Assembly (NCBI GenBank): GCA_019009955.1
Contig: CM032230.1
Span: forward strand, 30,603,501 to 30,667,500
DNA length: 64,000 nt
Direction: 5' to 3'
DNA from: Riptortus pedestris
Taxonomy: Eukaryota > Arthropoda > Insecta > Hemiptera > Alydidae
In this document: positions 53,344 through 63,426 of the stretch, piece by piece
Position numbering within the stretch: the stretch's first letter is position 1
Layout: each line of letters starts with the position of its first letter
Translations under genes and position numbers: made by a program
Notes under the pieces: model-generated
Seen by the model: only the letters and a program-made list of their open reading frames with translations
Database searches by the model: none
What the model was told of the DNA's origin: nothing

Positions 53344-55095
53344 CGGAATATATGTATAGAACAATATTTATAGTAAATGTAATTTGCAATAAGATTGTTT
53401 ATATACATGTTTCGATCCGACGAAGATATTAGAAATTCCACCCCTCTAACCCCCCCCCCCTTCCACTGGTCCGATTTCAGCCGTTAACCCTTAATTGGCC
53501 AGGAACTCAAAAAATGACTTGAAATGAAAATGTTTCTTAAAAACACATTATTTGCGTTCCTAATAAATAGAATATATAAGGTTTTTCTTATTTTTTTTTT
53601 TCTGAACAAAAATATTACATGGTGTCTTTAAGTACACTCTGGCCAATCACCGTAAATCAATGGTGGTGTCTGTAAGTTATGTTAATAAACTGAAATAGTT
53701 TCTAAAAATGTAATTAAATAATTTATTATGTAATAAAAGAAACGTGTTGTAAATAAAAAATAAGTACATTGTAAGCAAAATATAAATCCGTCAAAAATAT
53801 CATTAAACCTTCCATTCATTCAAGAAAACAGGGCCTTTTACGGGTGTTACAAGGTTTCACATTACATTTTCAGCATAAAACAACCGTTTGATTTTGGTGA
53901 CAGAGTCTTCACTTTCCTTTTGTAGTGAATACTTGTCAATGGTGCATCCCATCAAGTCTTGCTGCATTGGCTATGAAAGCTGCAGCAGTTCTTGGCTGCA
54001 ATTGGTGGTGTCTAGCCCCTTTAGCTCGCCGGTCCAGCAGAATATCCTCTGCAATGTGTATTCGAATTGTTTTAAATTCATTTTTTTTTTTAGGGTGTTC
54101 CTTTTGTGCAATAGCAATACGTTATTAACCACCAAATCCAATTATTAGCTGAAAATGTTCATGTAATATTTGTGGGAGCGGTAACCTGTTCTATAAAGTG
54201 CAACGAACATGTCACAAAGGTCAACACTTTGTTGTCATACCATTTAATAATGCTGATACACTTTTTGTTATCAACGTATTCTTCATAACAACCTCTTCCC
54301 TCTTTCACCCTCAATATTAAAATGTTCCAATATTTCATTCATTTCAATTTGAAAATTTCCTTCATCCATTTTGGGCATACGTCTGCATTTTCTCCTTCAT
54401 TGTTGCTTTCTTCTTCATCAGAGGCGATACTAAATTTTGGTAGCAAAGAGAAAAATTGTTTCACCTCGACTTTTATACGTATCTGTTAATTAAAATGGTA
54501 AAAGTAAGAAATAATATAAAATCATGCCCCTTGGGCAAATTTGTTGGTATTTGGCCAGGGTGAACTTAAGTACACCATCCTTAAAATCCATGCTAAAACT
54601 CTATTTCTCTCCTGAATGGAAAATGAAACACATAGGAACTTAATTAAAATCCTTTACAACTATTTCACCCATTTTGGTTCATATTTAAATCGAATAGCGT
54701 ATATTTTAATGAATTAGAAACTTCGCTGGCAACTAGTGTGAAGTAGGGTGGTAAACAATGATGATTTTCACGACTGTGGCCCAAAAGGGGGAAGAATAGA
54801 AGCAGTTGCACTCTGTTAGGGTTAGATATGATTGGTGTCTTTTAAGACACCTTGGCCAGTTAAGGGTTAACGAACTAGACCTTTCTTTTTACATAAAACG
54901 ACTAAGGTTTGGCAACGATTAAACAATAGTTGCGATCGCTAGAGCGGAAACAGACAAATATATTTATTTATATACACGTACATATATTGTTTCGAACGGA
55001 CCACATTTTATTTACACGGATCTTATTTGTCTGTCATTTTCGTCATCTCCTATGGAGGATCGATGGACATTTGAAGAAAAATGGGTAGGCGTGAG
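53344..55095 (-). mobile_element. HINE body, minus strand, split by a piggyBac-like element
   Basis: The body in reverse from 53344 (GGAATATATGTATAGAACAA) to CCGATTTCAGCCGTTAA, then the inserted element. It resumes with TTAACGAACTAGACCTTTC, GATCGCTAGAGCGGAAACAG, a TA-rich spacer, GTCATCTCCTATGGAGG and GATGGACATTTGAAGAAAAA, and ends near 55095. Both termini are lost. Confidence 0.78.
53484..54870 (-). mobile_element. piggyBac-like element (family 1), full-length ends, nested in a HINE
   Basis: TTAA duplications at 53484-53487 and 54867-54870. TIRs CCCTTAATTGGCCA and, inverted, CCCTTAACTGGCCA. The duplicated TTAA is the family's own sequence in GCCGTTAACGAAC, so the empty site is known from other HINE copies. 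Minus-strand remnants are RVKEGRGCYEEYVDNKKC, IIKWYDNKV (about 54312-54205) and a C-terminal Cys-rich piece RLCHQNQTVVLC, KCNVKPC, RPCF around 53960-53830 with stops. The right end has the palindrome GGTGTCTTTTAAGACACC. Length 1379 bp. Confidence 0.93.
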
Positions 55096-55837
55096 TAGCC
55101 CTTGGGCCTGCCCGAGGGAGACGAAGTCATAATTTGCCTTTATAAATTAGAGAAACTTCTGCATGGTGAAATTATTCAGATTTATCTAGTCTCAACTCCA
55201 AATGTAGTAGTATTTCTGAACTAGTTGATTTTCCGAGCCATTTCAGTACTGCCTGAGCTCACTTTCACGAACCAAGTGTGTTCTAATTGACATTAAATAT
55301 GAAAGGGGAAACTCCATGAATATTTTCCAATACTGTTTAGCTAGCTGGCTCTCTGCCCGCTTAGCTAATTGGTTTCCAACCTCATGTAGTTTTAACCCGA
55401 AAGACATTTTATAATTCCTTTTTGCCGTTAACAGGAATTCTTCATTTCCTTGCTACCGGTGAAATCGCACTAATTTTACATAAACTTTCTTCTAATATGC
55501 ATTAAAGTAGACGCTTTATTTACGAGAAAAAAATCGCACAATATTAAAATGACCTATTCTTAACTCATAATTTGTAAGGGCTTCAAAATTCAAGTTTTAT
55601 AACTAAAAATGTTTTCATTACTACGCGGTGATTAAAAAAATGTGCACAGAACAAATGTTTCCAGAAAGTAATGCATTTAGTTTAGAATTTATTTTCATAC
55701 ATTTTCCTGAATTTATAATTAATTTTTTGGGGAACTTTTTCCTACTTAAATTTGAAGTCTGTTAACAAAGTCTCCTTATATTTAGAGAAAAATATAGAAT
55801 AGAATGCGTGAGGCTGCCATCAGCGCGATATTGGCAT
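55096..55837. other. Non-coding stretch including a unique island
   Basis: About 55180-55460 is less AT-rich (GTTTAGCTAGCTGGCTCTCT, CCCGCTTAGCTAATTGG, CTTGCTACCGGTGAAATCG) and unmatched in the window. It may be a conserved non-coding block. The remainder is AT-rich. Confidence 0.35.
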
Positions 55838-55882
55838 ATGTAGGAAATCTGCTTAGCTAACAAATCACCTGCGCTTTTTATT
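55838..55882 (+). mobile_element. HINE 3'-end fragment
   Basis: TATGTAGGAAATCTGCTTAG, CACCTGCGC and TTTTT match the family terminus with a degraded hairpin. Confidence 0.55.
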
Positions 55883-56390
55883 CTTTATTGGGAAGAAAAT
55901 TGAAATTCGTTTTTAAACAATTAATTTCAAAAATAGTTATTTTATATATTTTCCTCCACAGTTCATTATTATTTATATAATTCGCCCTAGTGGTGTATTT
56001 CATTTTTGGATATTACTTTAAAAAAAAAACAAATAACAAAGAAATAAATAAAAGAAAGTACATGATGCTAATGTGTGAGAGTTTACTTGCCCATTATTAC
56101 TTTTCTTTTCACAAGAATTGCATTCATAGTTTTTCATAATTGATATTACTATAAAATCACTAGTAAAAAAAAAAGTAGATCGTACTTTTTAAGGGGCCAA
56201 TTATGCCTAATAAGCGTTAATCATTTTCCTTAGTTTTTGTCTTGGACTTTTCAGACGAAGTGAAGCTCACAGTCAAATATGTCAGTTCTGTTCGTCCATC
56301 AAATATACACTGGCCGTTTTCAATAATTTTAAACCAATGTAACCAGTTTTAAGACGATTGAGTTATTATATTATTAATTATTTCTACCTT
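55883..56390. other. AT-rich non-coding stretch
   Basis: A-runs at 56020 and 56165. No gene or repeat ends. Confidence 0.5.
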
Positions 56391-57144
56391 TCAGCAAATT
56401 TCCCTTGAGGGAAATCAGCTATTGAGGTTGTCCTCATGACGGAATTTTCGAAATTTTTCTTCAAAAGTCCATCGATCCTACCTAGTAGATGACGAAAATG
56501 AGGCCCGTTCAAAACTGTATATACACTCAACCGCAAAAAAAAAACCGGACACTTCATTTTTGTCGTATTAAAAGCTAATTTTCAGCAATTTTCTTTATGT
56601 GGGTATTCTAGTTATTACAGGGAATTTAGAGTCTAAATCCATTGAACTAATCCCTTCAGGATTAGTAAACAATTAGATAAAACTCAGATTAGATTTATTT
56701 GTCGTGAAGTTGATCTATTCTAAACTGTAAGTAGTTTTTCGCACATTTAAACATCTTTAATTATTAACCAAGCATTTTCTTTAATTAATGTTTTATTTTT
56801 ATTTCGGTCCAGAATAACGGGTTTTTCAAACTTAGATGGAAGGCCGGAGCTTACGTTATAATGCCGAAACGCTTGGAGTAGCGAAGTCTACAATTCACTG
56901 TAATAAAAATGAAGAATAATTTTTTTTTTTAAATGTGTTAATTTATCTTTTTCTTTTTTTTTATTTTGTATTTTTTTGTAAATAATCAATAAAAATTATT
57001 CGCTTTTGGCAGATTTTGTTTAAATAACCTATAGATTAACCAATTATTTTAATTAAAAAGATTAATATACATATATATTAAGTATTTAACAAAATTATAA
57101 GACTATATCTAAGTGTCGGGTTTTTTTTGCGGTGGAGTTTCTAT

Positions 57145-57197
<53 letters not shown>

Positions 57198-57637
57198 GTC
57201 TGTTAATGCTCTAGCGGCCGTAATTTTTGTTTGATCGTTACGAAACTCGATATTTAACCGTTTTATGTAAAAAGACAGATCAAGTTCGTTAATGGCTGAA
57301 ATCGTACCAGTGGGAGGGGGGGGTTAGAGGGGAGGAATTTTGAAAATTCGAAATATCTCCGTTACTATATGTCGGATCGAAGAATTGTACAGAACCAATC
57401 TTATTGCAAATTAAATTTACTATAAATATTGTTATATACATTTTTTTTCTATCATGAATATTAACCGAGATATTTGCATTTTTATTAAATCGGGGCGCCT
57501 AACGGACGAGTTACTTTCTCGCCACAAGCTAGTTCGGCCGTTTCCTTCACTGGCTCGGCTCTCGTGAAATTTCTCTATTGTAAAACTTCACGTGGGAAAT
57601 CTGCTTAGTTTACGCTCCCCCTGCGTGACGGACTTTT
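56391..57637 (+). mobile_element. HINE-type element, complete, split by a Tc1/mariner remnant
   Basis: 5' AGCAAATTTCCC (56393), GATGACGAAAATGAGG, CCCGTTCAAAACTGTATA, then the inserted element. (TA)n (57147-57193), full body, AGCTAGTTCGGCCGTTTCC, CACGTGGGAAATCTGCT, hairpin region ACGCTCCCCCTGCGT and GACGGAC with a T-run. Without the insert it is about 629 bp, the same as the 15155 copy. Confidence 0.87.
56522..57143 (+). mobile_element. Tc1/mariner-like element, internally deleted, in a HINE TA array
   Basis: TA on both sides (56522-56523, 57142-57143). Inverted ends ACTCAACCGCAAAAAAA, CCGGACACTT versus, inverted, ACTCCACCGCAAAAAAA, CCCGACACTT. At about 56849-56900 one frame reads GRSLRYNAETLGVAKSTIH, a helix-turn-helix of the kind at the N-terminus of Tc1-type transposases. 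The catalytic domain is gone. The extreme terminal bases differ slightly in length between ends. Confidence 0.85.
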
Positions 57638-58382
57638 TTTCTTTATTTATTATTTAAAGATGTGTATAAATGTCTCCCTTATTTACTTAATATATCCACT
57701 ACAATCGTGATCAATTATTCAAAAAACTAAATGTAGTATGACATTATCTTCTTTGTTATTCTACATTCTTATTATGTAATGCAAGTACAAGGTTCATATA
57801 AGGCAGTAAATGAGCGCAAAACCAATTTGATAAAAAGGCATAAACAAATGTAGAAGGGGAATAAATTAAAAACTCCAATAAGAGAATTTCGGATAACATT
57901 TCTTTAATGATTCATATTTTAATGGATTTATTTGTTCAGCTCCGCAACTAGGCGATGTCGCTCAGTATCACTTATTTTCAATTCCTTAAATTAAAATGTT
58001 AAAATAGAGAAATAAAGAAATATGTTTTCAAAATTTTTAAAACACAGTTTAAAATATAGCTATACACAAAACTAAGAAATAAAATAAAACTATGTAAAAC
58101 TATAATTCTGCAATTAATTCTGGGTTGAGGATGATGGAAGACTAAGGCACAAGTTTAAAAATGTATTATACAGTCTTGTTCACAAATACGAATTTATAAC
58201 ATAATTTGAGACAAAACCACAGTTCTTAACAAGAAACAGTCCTTAAACACGTTAAAACGTTATCAATAAATCTAAGTCTTCGTTGGCTTGTAACATAAAA
58301 AGATTTGTGGGTAGTGATAACAATAATATATTTGAATACAGTCTGTAAGTATATGTTTAACGGTCAGGGTACTATTGAATAT
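57638..58382. other. AT-rich stretch with the second copy of a LINE 3' UTR-like repeat
   Basis: 57985-58250 matches 26790-27060 (GAGGATGATGGAAG, CACAAGTTTAAAAATG). No ORF tail precedes it. The rest is AT-rich. Confidence 0.5.
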
Positions 58383-58385
58383 TAG

Positions 58386-58512
58386 CAGATTTCCCTTAAG
58401 GGTAATCAGCTATTGAGGTTGTACTCATGACGGAATGTTTTCTTCAAATGTCCATCGATCCTACCTAGTAGATGACGAAAATGAGGTCCGTCCAAAACTA
58501 TATATATATACA
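58386..58512 (+). mobile_element. HINE 5'-end fragment
   Basis: AGCAGATTTCCCTTAAGGG, GTACTCATGACGGAATG, GATGACGAAAATGAGGTCCG and TATATATATA, then it is interrupted by the flank described at 58513. Confidence 0.85.
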
Positions 58513-58597
58513 AATAACTTGTCTTATTTACTCAGCGGTAAATATTGAATTTACTGAGCTTACATCACTTCCCTAAGTCCATAATAATCCATGAGTA
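58513..58597. repeat. Captured flank shared with 15058-15154
   Basis: ACTCAGCGGTAAATATTGAA to GTCCATAATAATCCATGAGT, a near-identical counterpart of the sequence upstream of the 15155 HINE. Confidence 0.75.
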
Positions 58598-59176
58598 TGA
58601 AATCAGTTATTGAGGTTGTACTCATGACGGAATTTTCGAATTTTTTCCTCAAATGTCCATCGATCCTACCAAGTAGATGACGAAAATGAGATCCGTTCAA
58701 AACGGTATATATATATATATATATACGGGTATATTTGTCTGTTACCGCGGTCGCTATTTTTGTTTGATCGTTACCAAACTCGATATTTAGTCGTTTTATG
58801 TAAAAAGAAAGACCAAGTTCGTTAACGGCTGAAATCGGACCAGTGGGAAGGGGGGGTTTAGAGGGGAGGATTTTCGAAAATTCAAAATATCTCCGGTACT
58901 ATTCGTCGGAATCGAAAAATTGTACAGAATCAATCTTATTGCAAATTAAATTCACTATAAATATTGTTATATAAATGTATTCGCTATCTAGAATATTAAC
59001 CGAGATATTTGCATTTTTATTATATCTGGGCGGATAACGGATGAGAGTGAGTTTCCCGCCAAAAGCTAGGTCGGCGGGATTTCTTAACTGTTCGGCTCTC
59101 GTGAAATTTGTCTACTGTAAAACTTCACGTGGGAAATCTGCTTAGTTTACGCAGCCCCTGCGTGACGGACTTTTTT
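58598..59176 (+). mobile_element. HINE-type element lacking the first 25 bp
   Basis: Enters the family at ATGAAATCAGTTATTGAGG. It shares the sub-lineage markers CCTACCAAGTAGATGACG and GAGATCCGTTC with the 15155 copy. (TA)n at about 58705-58725, full body, CACGTGGGAAATCTGCT, perfect stem-loop ACGCAG CCC CTGCGT and GACGGAC with T-run. The 5' subterminal repeat itself is missing and replaced by the shared flank. Confidence 0.85.
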
Positions 59177-59550
59177 ACACTTTGCCTCACCTATTTTAGT
59201 CATGAGAAATGAGTAAGTATATTGTGTCCAATTATAAGTGGCGTGTGTACAATTTCTTCCCGAGTAGTTTGTCTGCTGCTGGATGGGCAATTAAATGTTG
59301 TCGATTTTATTTCCCAAAGTTTGTTATCCATTTGGAACCATTCAGTTGGCCACACAGAGGTGTTAGTGTATTTTTATTATAACTCATACGTCCGGAAATG
59401 TAACATCAGTCGTGTCACAAAATCCTTGTCCTGCGGATTGTTTGGGCTTGTCTGTCAACAATTCTATTTTCTACTTTATTCTCATGGGTGTCCAATAATT
59501 AGTAATTTGTTTATTAAATTTGTTTATTTTGTAGTATATTTGTATTTTTA
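59177..59550 (-). pseudogene. LINE ORF2 RNase H C-terminal part, abutting a HINE
   Basis: Minus-strand frames: ENKVENRIVDRQAQTI (near 59490), the GNExxDxxAK end of RNase H. Then VWPTEWFQMDNKLWEIKSTT, CPSSSRQTTREEIVHT and PLIIGHNILTHFS (59361-59195). The last is the standard W-x-W-x-NKL-xxIK...R-x-E-V-x-RLRIGHT-xLTH region. It ends exactly where the HINE terminus begins, so the HINE probably inserted into this LINE. The forward 109-codon frame over the same bases is its shadow. Confidence 0.78.
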
Positions 59551-60230
59551 AGGGATTTTTTGAGAAAATGATAATGCCTTTATTTCTGTTCTGTATCTAT
59601 TGTCTATCTGTCATTGCATTGCTTGAGTGTCTTTTTCAATTGCTTGTCACCGTTCTTTAGCAGTGATTGAAAGCTATTCGTGAAAATAAAATGTATCTTC
59701 GCTTTTCTTTAAGCTCGTAGAAAAGTAATTGAATAGGCTTAGATAGAAGTAGACATGAGGGAGGGTGCTAGACCTAAGATGTTTTTATCTTTAAGGGCTT
59801 TGGGATAAGGTCTCATCTCTCTCTTGGGGCTTGGGAAGGACTCCGGCTTCTCATAAGTCTCTTAGATATACCTCCTTGGAAAATGGAGGTATGAAACTAT
59901 GTCCAGAGATTTTCCGCTCACATCTCCTTCTCCAAATAAACGGCCTGCGAGAACAACGCTAAACTTTATTAATTTACTCAAACGTTATATATGGACTTCC
60001 TTCATTTTCCCGTTTTGTTTTCATTTTTTCCATTTTTATTTACTGGAAGTACGTATGGAATTTACGCCACTTAATTTTTATAATGAATTTATTTTTATTA
60101 AATTAACATTTAAAAAATATGTACTACAGTTGAATTACACTACCGTAAAACTGCTTTGTAACTCTAAATTGTATTTCACAATTACTGTTATTATTTATTC
60201 ATTTATTGCATTTGTTATTGGAAGAAATGG
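59551..60230. other. Non-coding stretch, unassigned
   Basis: Includes a small palindrome TACCTCC/GGAGGTA near 59870. The 112-codon forward frame 59899-60237 is Phe/Leu/Tyr-rich AT-driven sequence without a domain. Confidence 0.45.
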
Positions 60231-60232
60231 AA

Positions 60233-60476
60233 TTTGAGCAGTCACCAGAACAAGTTTTACTCAAAAAATTCCAACGTGGAAGTTCTAAATGGGGTAAGCG
60301 AAAGTTTAACTCTTATCGAAGCCATAGAAAAAAAACGAGGAGGAACTTCGTGGGCTTACCGTAAGGGGTACAAATTCATCACAAATATATTTGAAGGCAA
60401 GGTCATTGGAATTAGGGGAAGTAGGAGTCTTAGAAAATTCTGTTTTGGAGATATCAAAGATCTTGCGGCTTATTAA
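60233..60476 (+). pseudogene. Possible FLYWCH-like zinc-finger remnant
   Basis: The forward frame gives VSESLTLIEAIEKKRGGTSW, AYRKGYKFITNIFEGKVIGI, RGSRSLRKF. The order KRGGxxWxYxGYxFxxNxxxxGKVxxxxRxR recalls a FLYWCH domain (as in some Mutator-type and other transposon proteins) with the key Trp and Cys lost. The match is short and the domain's metal ligands are not intact, so the call is weak. Confidence 0.3.
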
Positions 60477-60544
60477 ATTAAATTTTTACCGCTGATTCGA
60501 TGAGCCAATGTATGAGCCAACGTTGGCTAACGTATAAACGATAT

Positions 60545-61235
60545 TGAACAAATGGAACAAGAATCTATCCTAATCGCTACGAACTCATACAGCTCGCTCC
60601 AAAGTCTTGCCAACTCGAAGTCACGATGTTACCTAGTAAAAGGTCAAATACAAAGCTCAGAAAAAACAAATCACTTGTTTTGGGTCCATCACATTTTGGT
60701 TTGGAGGGTAATGAAATGGCGGATTTGGAAGCTCATAGTGGCCGAGAAGATGGAATTACAGTAACCTTCATCTGCCAAGATGATTGAAAACGAGAGTTTC
60801 ATAAGCTCATATTTCAAAGTGGAAGTCAGATTGGTCGAAAAAACATGACAATAAACTGCGTCAAATCAAAGAAATTGCTGAGCATTGGTTTACTGCAAGT
60901 AGAAAAATCCGAAAAGACAAGCTTGTTCATGCCCGTGTCCGAATTCGACACACAGTTATTTATTGAAAGTAACACACAGTTACTTATTCTCACCAACCTC
61001 TGATTGTTATAATGTCCATCTTACCGTGTCACATCTTCTCCTTAATTGAAAAAAATACGATCTTCCAAGAAGAGCTTTGAACCTCAAACCGAGCTTAAGA
61101 GAACTCCTTAGAGACGATGAAGAAGATATAAAAAGGCTTTTTGGATTTTTAACTGAAACTTGTTTGTTCCAAGAAATATAGATCGATATACCGCTAATGA
61201 CAATAGTAGATGCGGTATATTGCAGTAAATAAATA
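60545..61235 (+). pseudogene. LINE ORF2 RNase H and C-terminal remnant
   Basis: Frames joined by indels give ESILIATNSYSSLQSLANSK (the TDSxSSLxSL motif), TNHLFWV, HFGLEGNEMADLEAHSGRED (the H-x-GI-x-GNE-x-ADxxA end of RNase H). Next come SDWSKKHDNKLRQIKEIAEH, WFTASRKIRKDKLVHARVRI, RHT. A later frame adds CKKYDL-like sequence and LKPSLRELLRDDEEDIKRLF, GFLTETCLFQEI. This is the distal half of a Jockey/I-type ORF2, inactivated by frameshifts and stops, probably from a different lineage than 59177-59550. Confidence 0.82.
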
Positions 61236-61388
61236 AGCATATTGCGGATTTGTGTGAGTACAGTTATATGAAAAGATAAGACTCATGGCTTTAGCACAAC
61301 AGTAGGGTGTCCGAATGCAGATGGATTCTTCACAGTCTTCAGTAAATTTCTATAGAAAAGGCGGGATTCCTGATTTAAATTGCGCGAG

Positions 61389-61817
61389 AAAAAAGTCCCT
61401 CACGCAGGAGATGCGAATACTAAGCCGATTTCACACGAGCTGATTTGGTATACAATTGGACTCTTCTCAATATATATTATCTATTTCTAAATAAAAACCG
61501 ATGAATAGAAATAATTAGGAGGTTTACCGAAGGCTGAAAACAAGACAGTACGAATAACACCCTTAATATTAAAGTCACGAAATAATTTATGGAACAACAA
61601 TTGTAGAGCATAAATAGTTTAATAATAATATCTATCGCATTCTATACCATTTATCAATAGACGTAGATTGCTTGAGTTTCGAATTCCCCTCTCTAAACCC
61701 TCCCACTTGTCCGATGTCAGGCAGTAATCATGTTGATTTCTAATATTACATAAAACGTTTATGTGACGAGATCGAAACGATCAAACAAAAATTGTGACCA
61801 GCCGCTAAAGCATTAAC

Positions 61818-61856
<39 letters not shown>

Positions 61857-63019
61857 TATATATATATATATCTTCTTTATATATATAATTCTACTGTGCA
61901 TGTGTATGTCACTGAACTCCTCCTGAACGGCTGGACCGATTTGAATGAATTTTTTTTGTGTGCATTTGGGTGACGCCCTGGATGGTTTAGATTCACAAAT
62001 CAGCCCGGAGGAGTGGGGGTCGTAAGGGAGGCCAAAAAATAAAAATAGCGATATTTCATTTCTTATTGGTTTTTCGGCAAATATGCACAGTTTAAAAGTT
62101 TTTATGTTGTTATTTAGAGTAACTTTTGTTATATTAACTTTTGTCGTGTAACAAAGTATAAATGAGATATACACTAAAAAAGTAAAGTGGGAGCCAACAA
62201 TTTTATTGGGCACCAACGATTGAACCGAACTTAAAAAAACCTTATACGTGAATTAGCATTAAGTCTCCCAAGATGAAATATAAAATCGCGATATTTTGTA
62301 ATGTATTCATTTTTTGGTAAAGGTGCATGGAACAAAAATGGTTTGTTTAGTTATTTAAAGTAACTTTTGTTATATGCACTCTTGCCTTATAACGAAGTAT
62401 AAATGAGGTATACACGTAAAACTATAGAAGGGGTCAACAATGTTATAGGACACGAAAGGCTAAATCGAAATCAACGGAACTCCGTATTTTTAAATATAAG
62501 CTATATTAACATTTTTAGGAACGAACAGGAGTTGGGGTTGTTAGGAGGCATGAAATGAAAATTCGTTTTATTTTGTTTCCTGTTGTTTTTTTTGGCGAAC
62601 CTGCACATGACAAAGGATGTTTAATTTGGTATTTAGAGTAACTTTTGTTATATACATCATATAATTTATAAAGCAAGTAATTTGCATAGACGTTTTGTTA
62701 GTCATCAATGCGTATCAATGTATGAATTTAATGAATTTAATATAGTACGAAGTAAAGCCCCGAAAAAATACCGTCACCATTCAGCCTCAAATGGTTTCCC
62801 GGGCGAAGCCGGGTACCTTAGCTAGTATTACATATAACATTTATGTGTCGAGTTTGGAAACGATCAAACAAAAATTGCGACCCACCGCTAGAGCACTAAC
62901 ACATATATAAAGGTTTGAACGAACCGCATTTTCGTCATCTCCTGGTTAGGTTTGAGGGACATTTGTGGGAATTTGAGTACAACCACAATTGATGATTTCC
63001 CTTACAGGAAATCTGCTGA
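61389..63019 (-). mobile_element. HINE-type element, minus strand, split by a Helitron
   Basis: 3' end AAAAAGTCCCTCACGCAGG, AGATGCG, AAGCCGATTTCACACGAG. The body in reverse (CCGATGTCAGGCAGTAATC, AACGATCAAACAAAAATTG) leads to (TA)n at 61819-61870, then the Helitron. Family sequence resumes at 62826, but it repeats about 80 bp already seen (ACATTTATGTG to GAGCACTAACACATATATA). It then runs through GTCATCTCCTGGTTAGG to the 5' end GGAAATCTGCTGAA. Confidence 0.78.
61871..62825 (+). mobile_element. Canonical non-autonomous Helitron
   Basis: 5' TC start (TCTTCTTTATATATATAATT) after an A; 3' hairpin CCCGGGCGAAGCCGGGT followed by ACCTTAG and terminal CTAG before a T. TC...CTRR ends with a GC-rich hairpin about 10 bases before CTAG and insertion between A and T are defining Helitron features. 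The interior holds four loosely repeated blocks with AGTAACTTTTGTTATAT (near 62110, 62360, 62635) and no ORF. It differs from the HINE family, whose ends and hairpin belong to the Helentron type. Confidence 0.88.
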
Positions 63020-63080
63020 AGCCCGTGGCATTAGTCCTACCACATTAGAGGATTTCCCTTCGAGGAAATTTGCTAATTAT
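63020..63080 (-). mobile_element. Second HINE 5' terminus in tandem
   Basis: GAGGATTTCCCTTCGAGGAA, ATTTGCTAA is a further inverted 5' end (63051-63079), about 35 bp beyond the terminus of the previous element. No body is attached. Confidence 0.65.
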
Positions 63081-63352
63081 ATCCCCCTTATAGGCAATCC
63101 TCCGCATAAGTGTTTACGTCTAATAGGATTATCTTACATTAGACGTCATACTGATTTTCACGGTTAATTGGTGCTCTTCAAAAAACGGTCTTACGTCAGA
63201 GCTGTTGTGTTACTGAAGAAAGTGTTTGAACTTGCCGCCCCTGGAAGAAGATTCGGAAGAATTCTAGTCTATTGGTTAAAGGATCCGGGATTGTTTTCCA
63301 GGGGAATGAAATAATTTTTTGAGAGTCGTTGGCTCAAGTTCCTCGCGTGTAA

Positions 63353-63426
63353 TTATTATTATTTATTAATGTCCACTTTTTGCTGCCATGGCTAATTGGG
63401 ACGGGTTATCTACAGGTTACCACATA
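63353..63426 (-). mobile_element. SINE 3' half
   Basis: ATTATTATTATTTATTAATG, TCCACTTTTTGC, GGCTAATTGGGACGGG and TTATCTACAGGTTACCAC are the minus-strand SINE tail and body. A second CTGCCATGGCTAG occurs near 63470. The tRNA-like head is missing. Confidence 0.85.

Noticed and set aside
53888..54148. Two plus-strand ORFs
   Set aside because: Antisense of the minus-strand piggyBac C-terminal remnant.
59222..59551. 109-codon plus-strand ORF
   Set aside because: Shadow of a minus-strand LINE RNase H remnant whose motifs are recognisable on the other strand.
59899..60237. 112-codon plus-strand ORF
   Set aside because: Phe/Tyr/Leu-rich AT-driven composition, no domain or context.
61746..62216. 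156-codon minus-strand ORF
   Set aside because: Starts inside the Helitron, crosses the (TA)n array as Ile-Tyr repeats and ends in HINE sequence, so it spans unrelated elements.
61871..62825. Treating the TC...CTAG element as another HINE
   Set aside because: Its start, CCCGGG/GCCGGG hairpin and CTAG end are those of canonical Helitrons. It shares neither AGCAGATTTCCC nor the ACGCAG hairpin.
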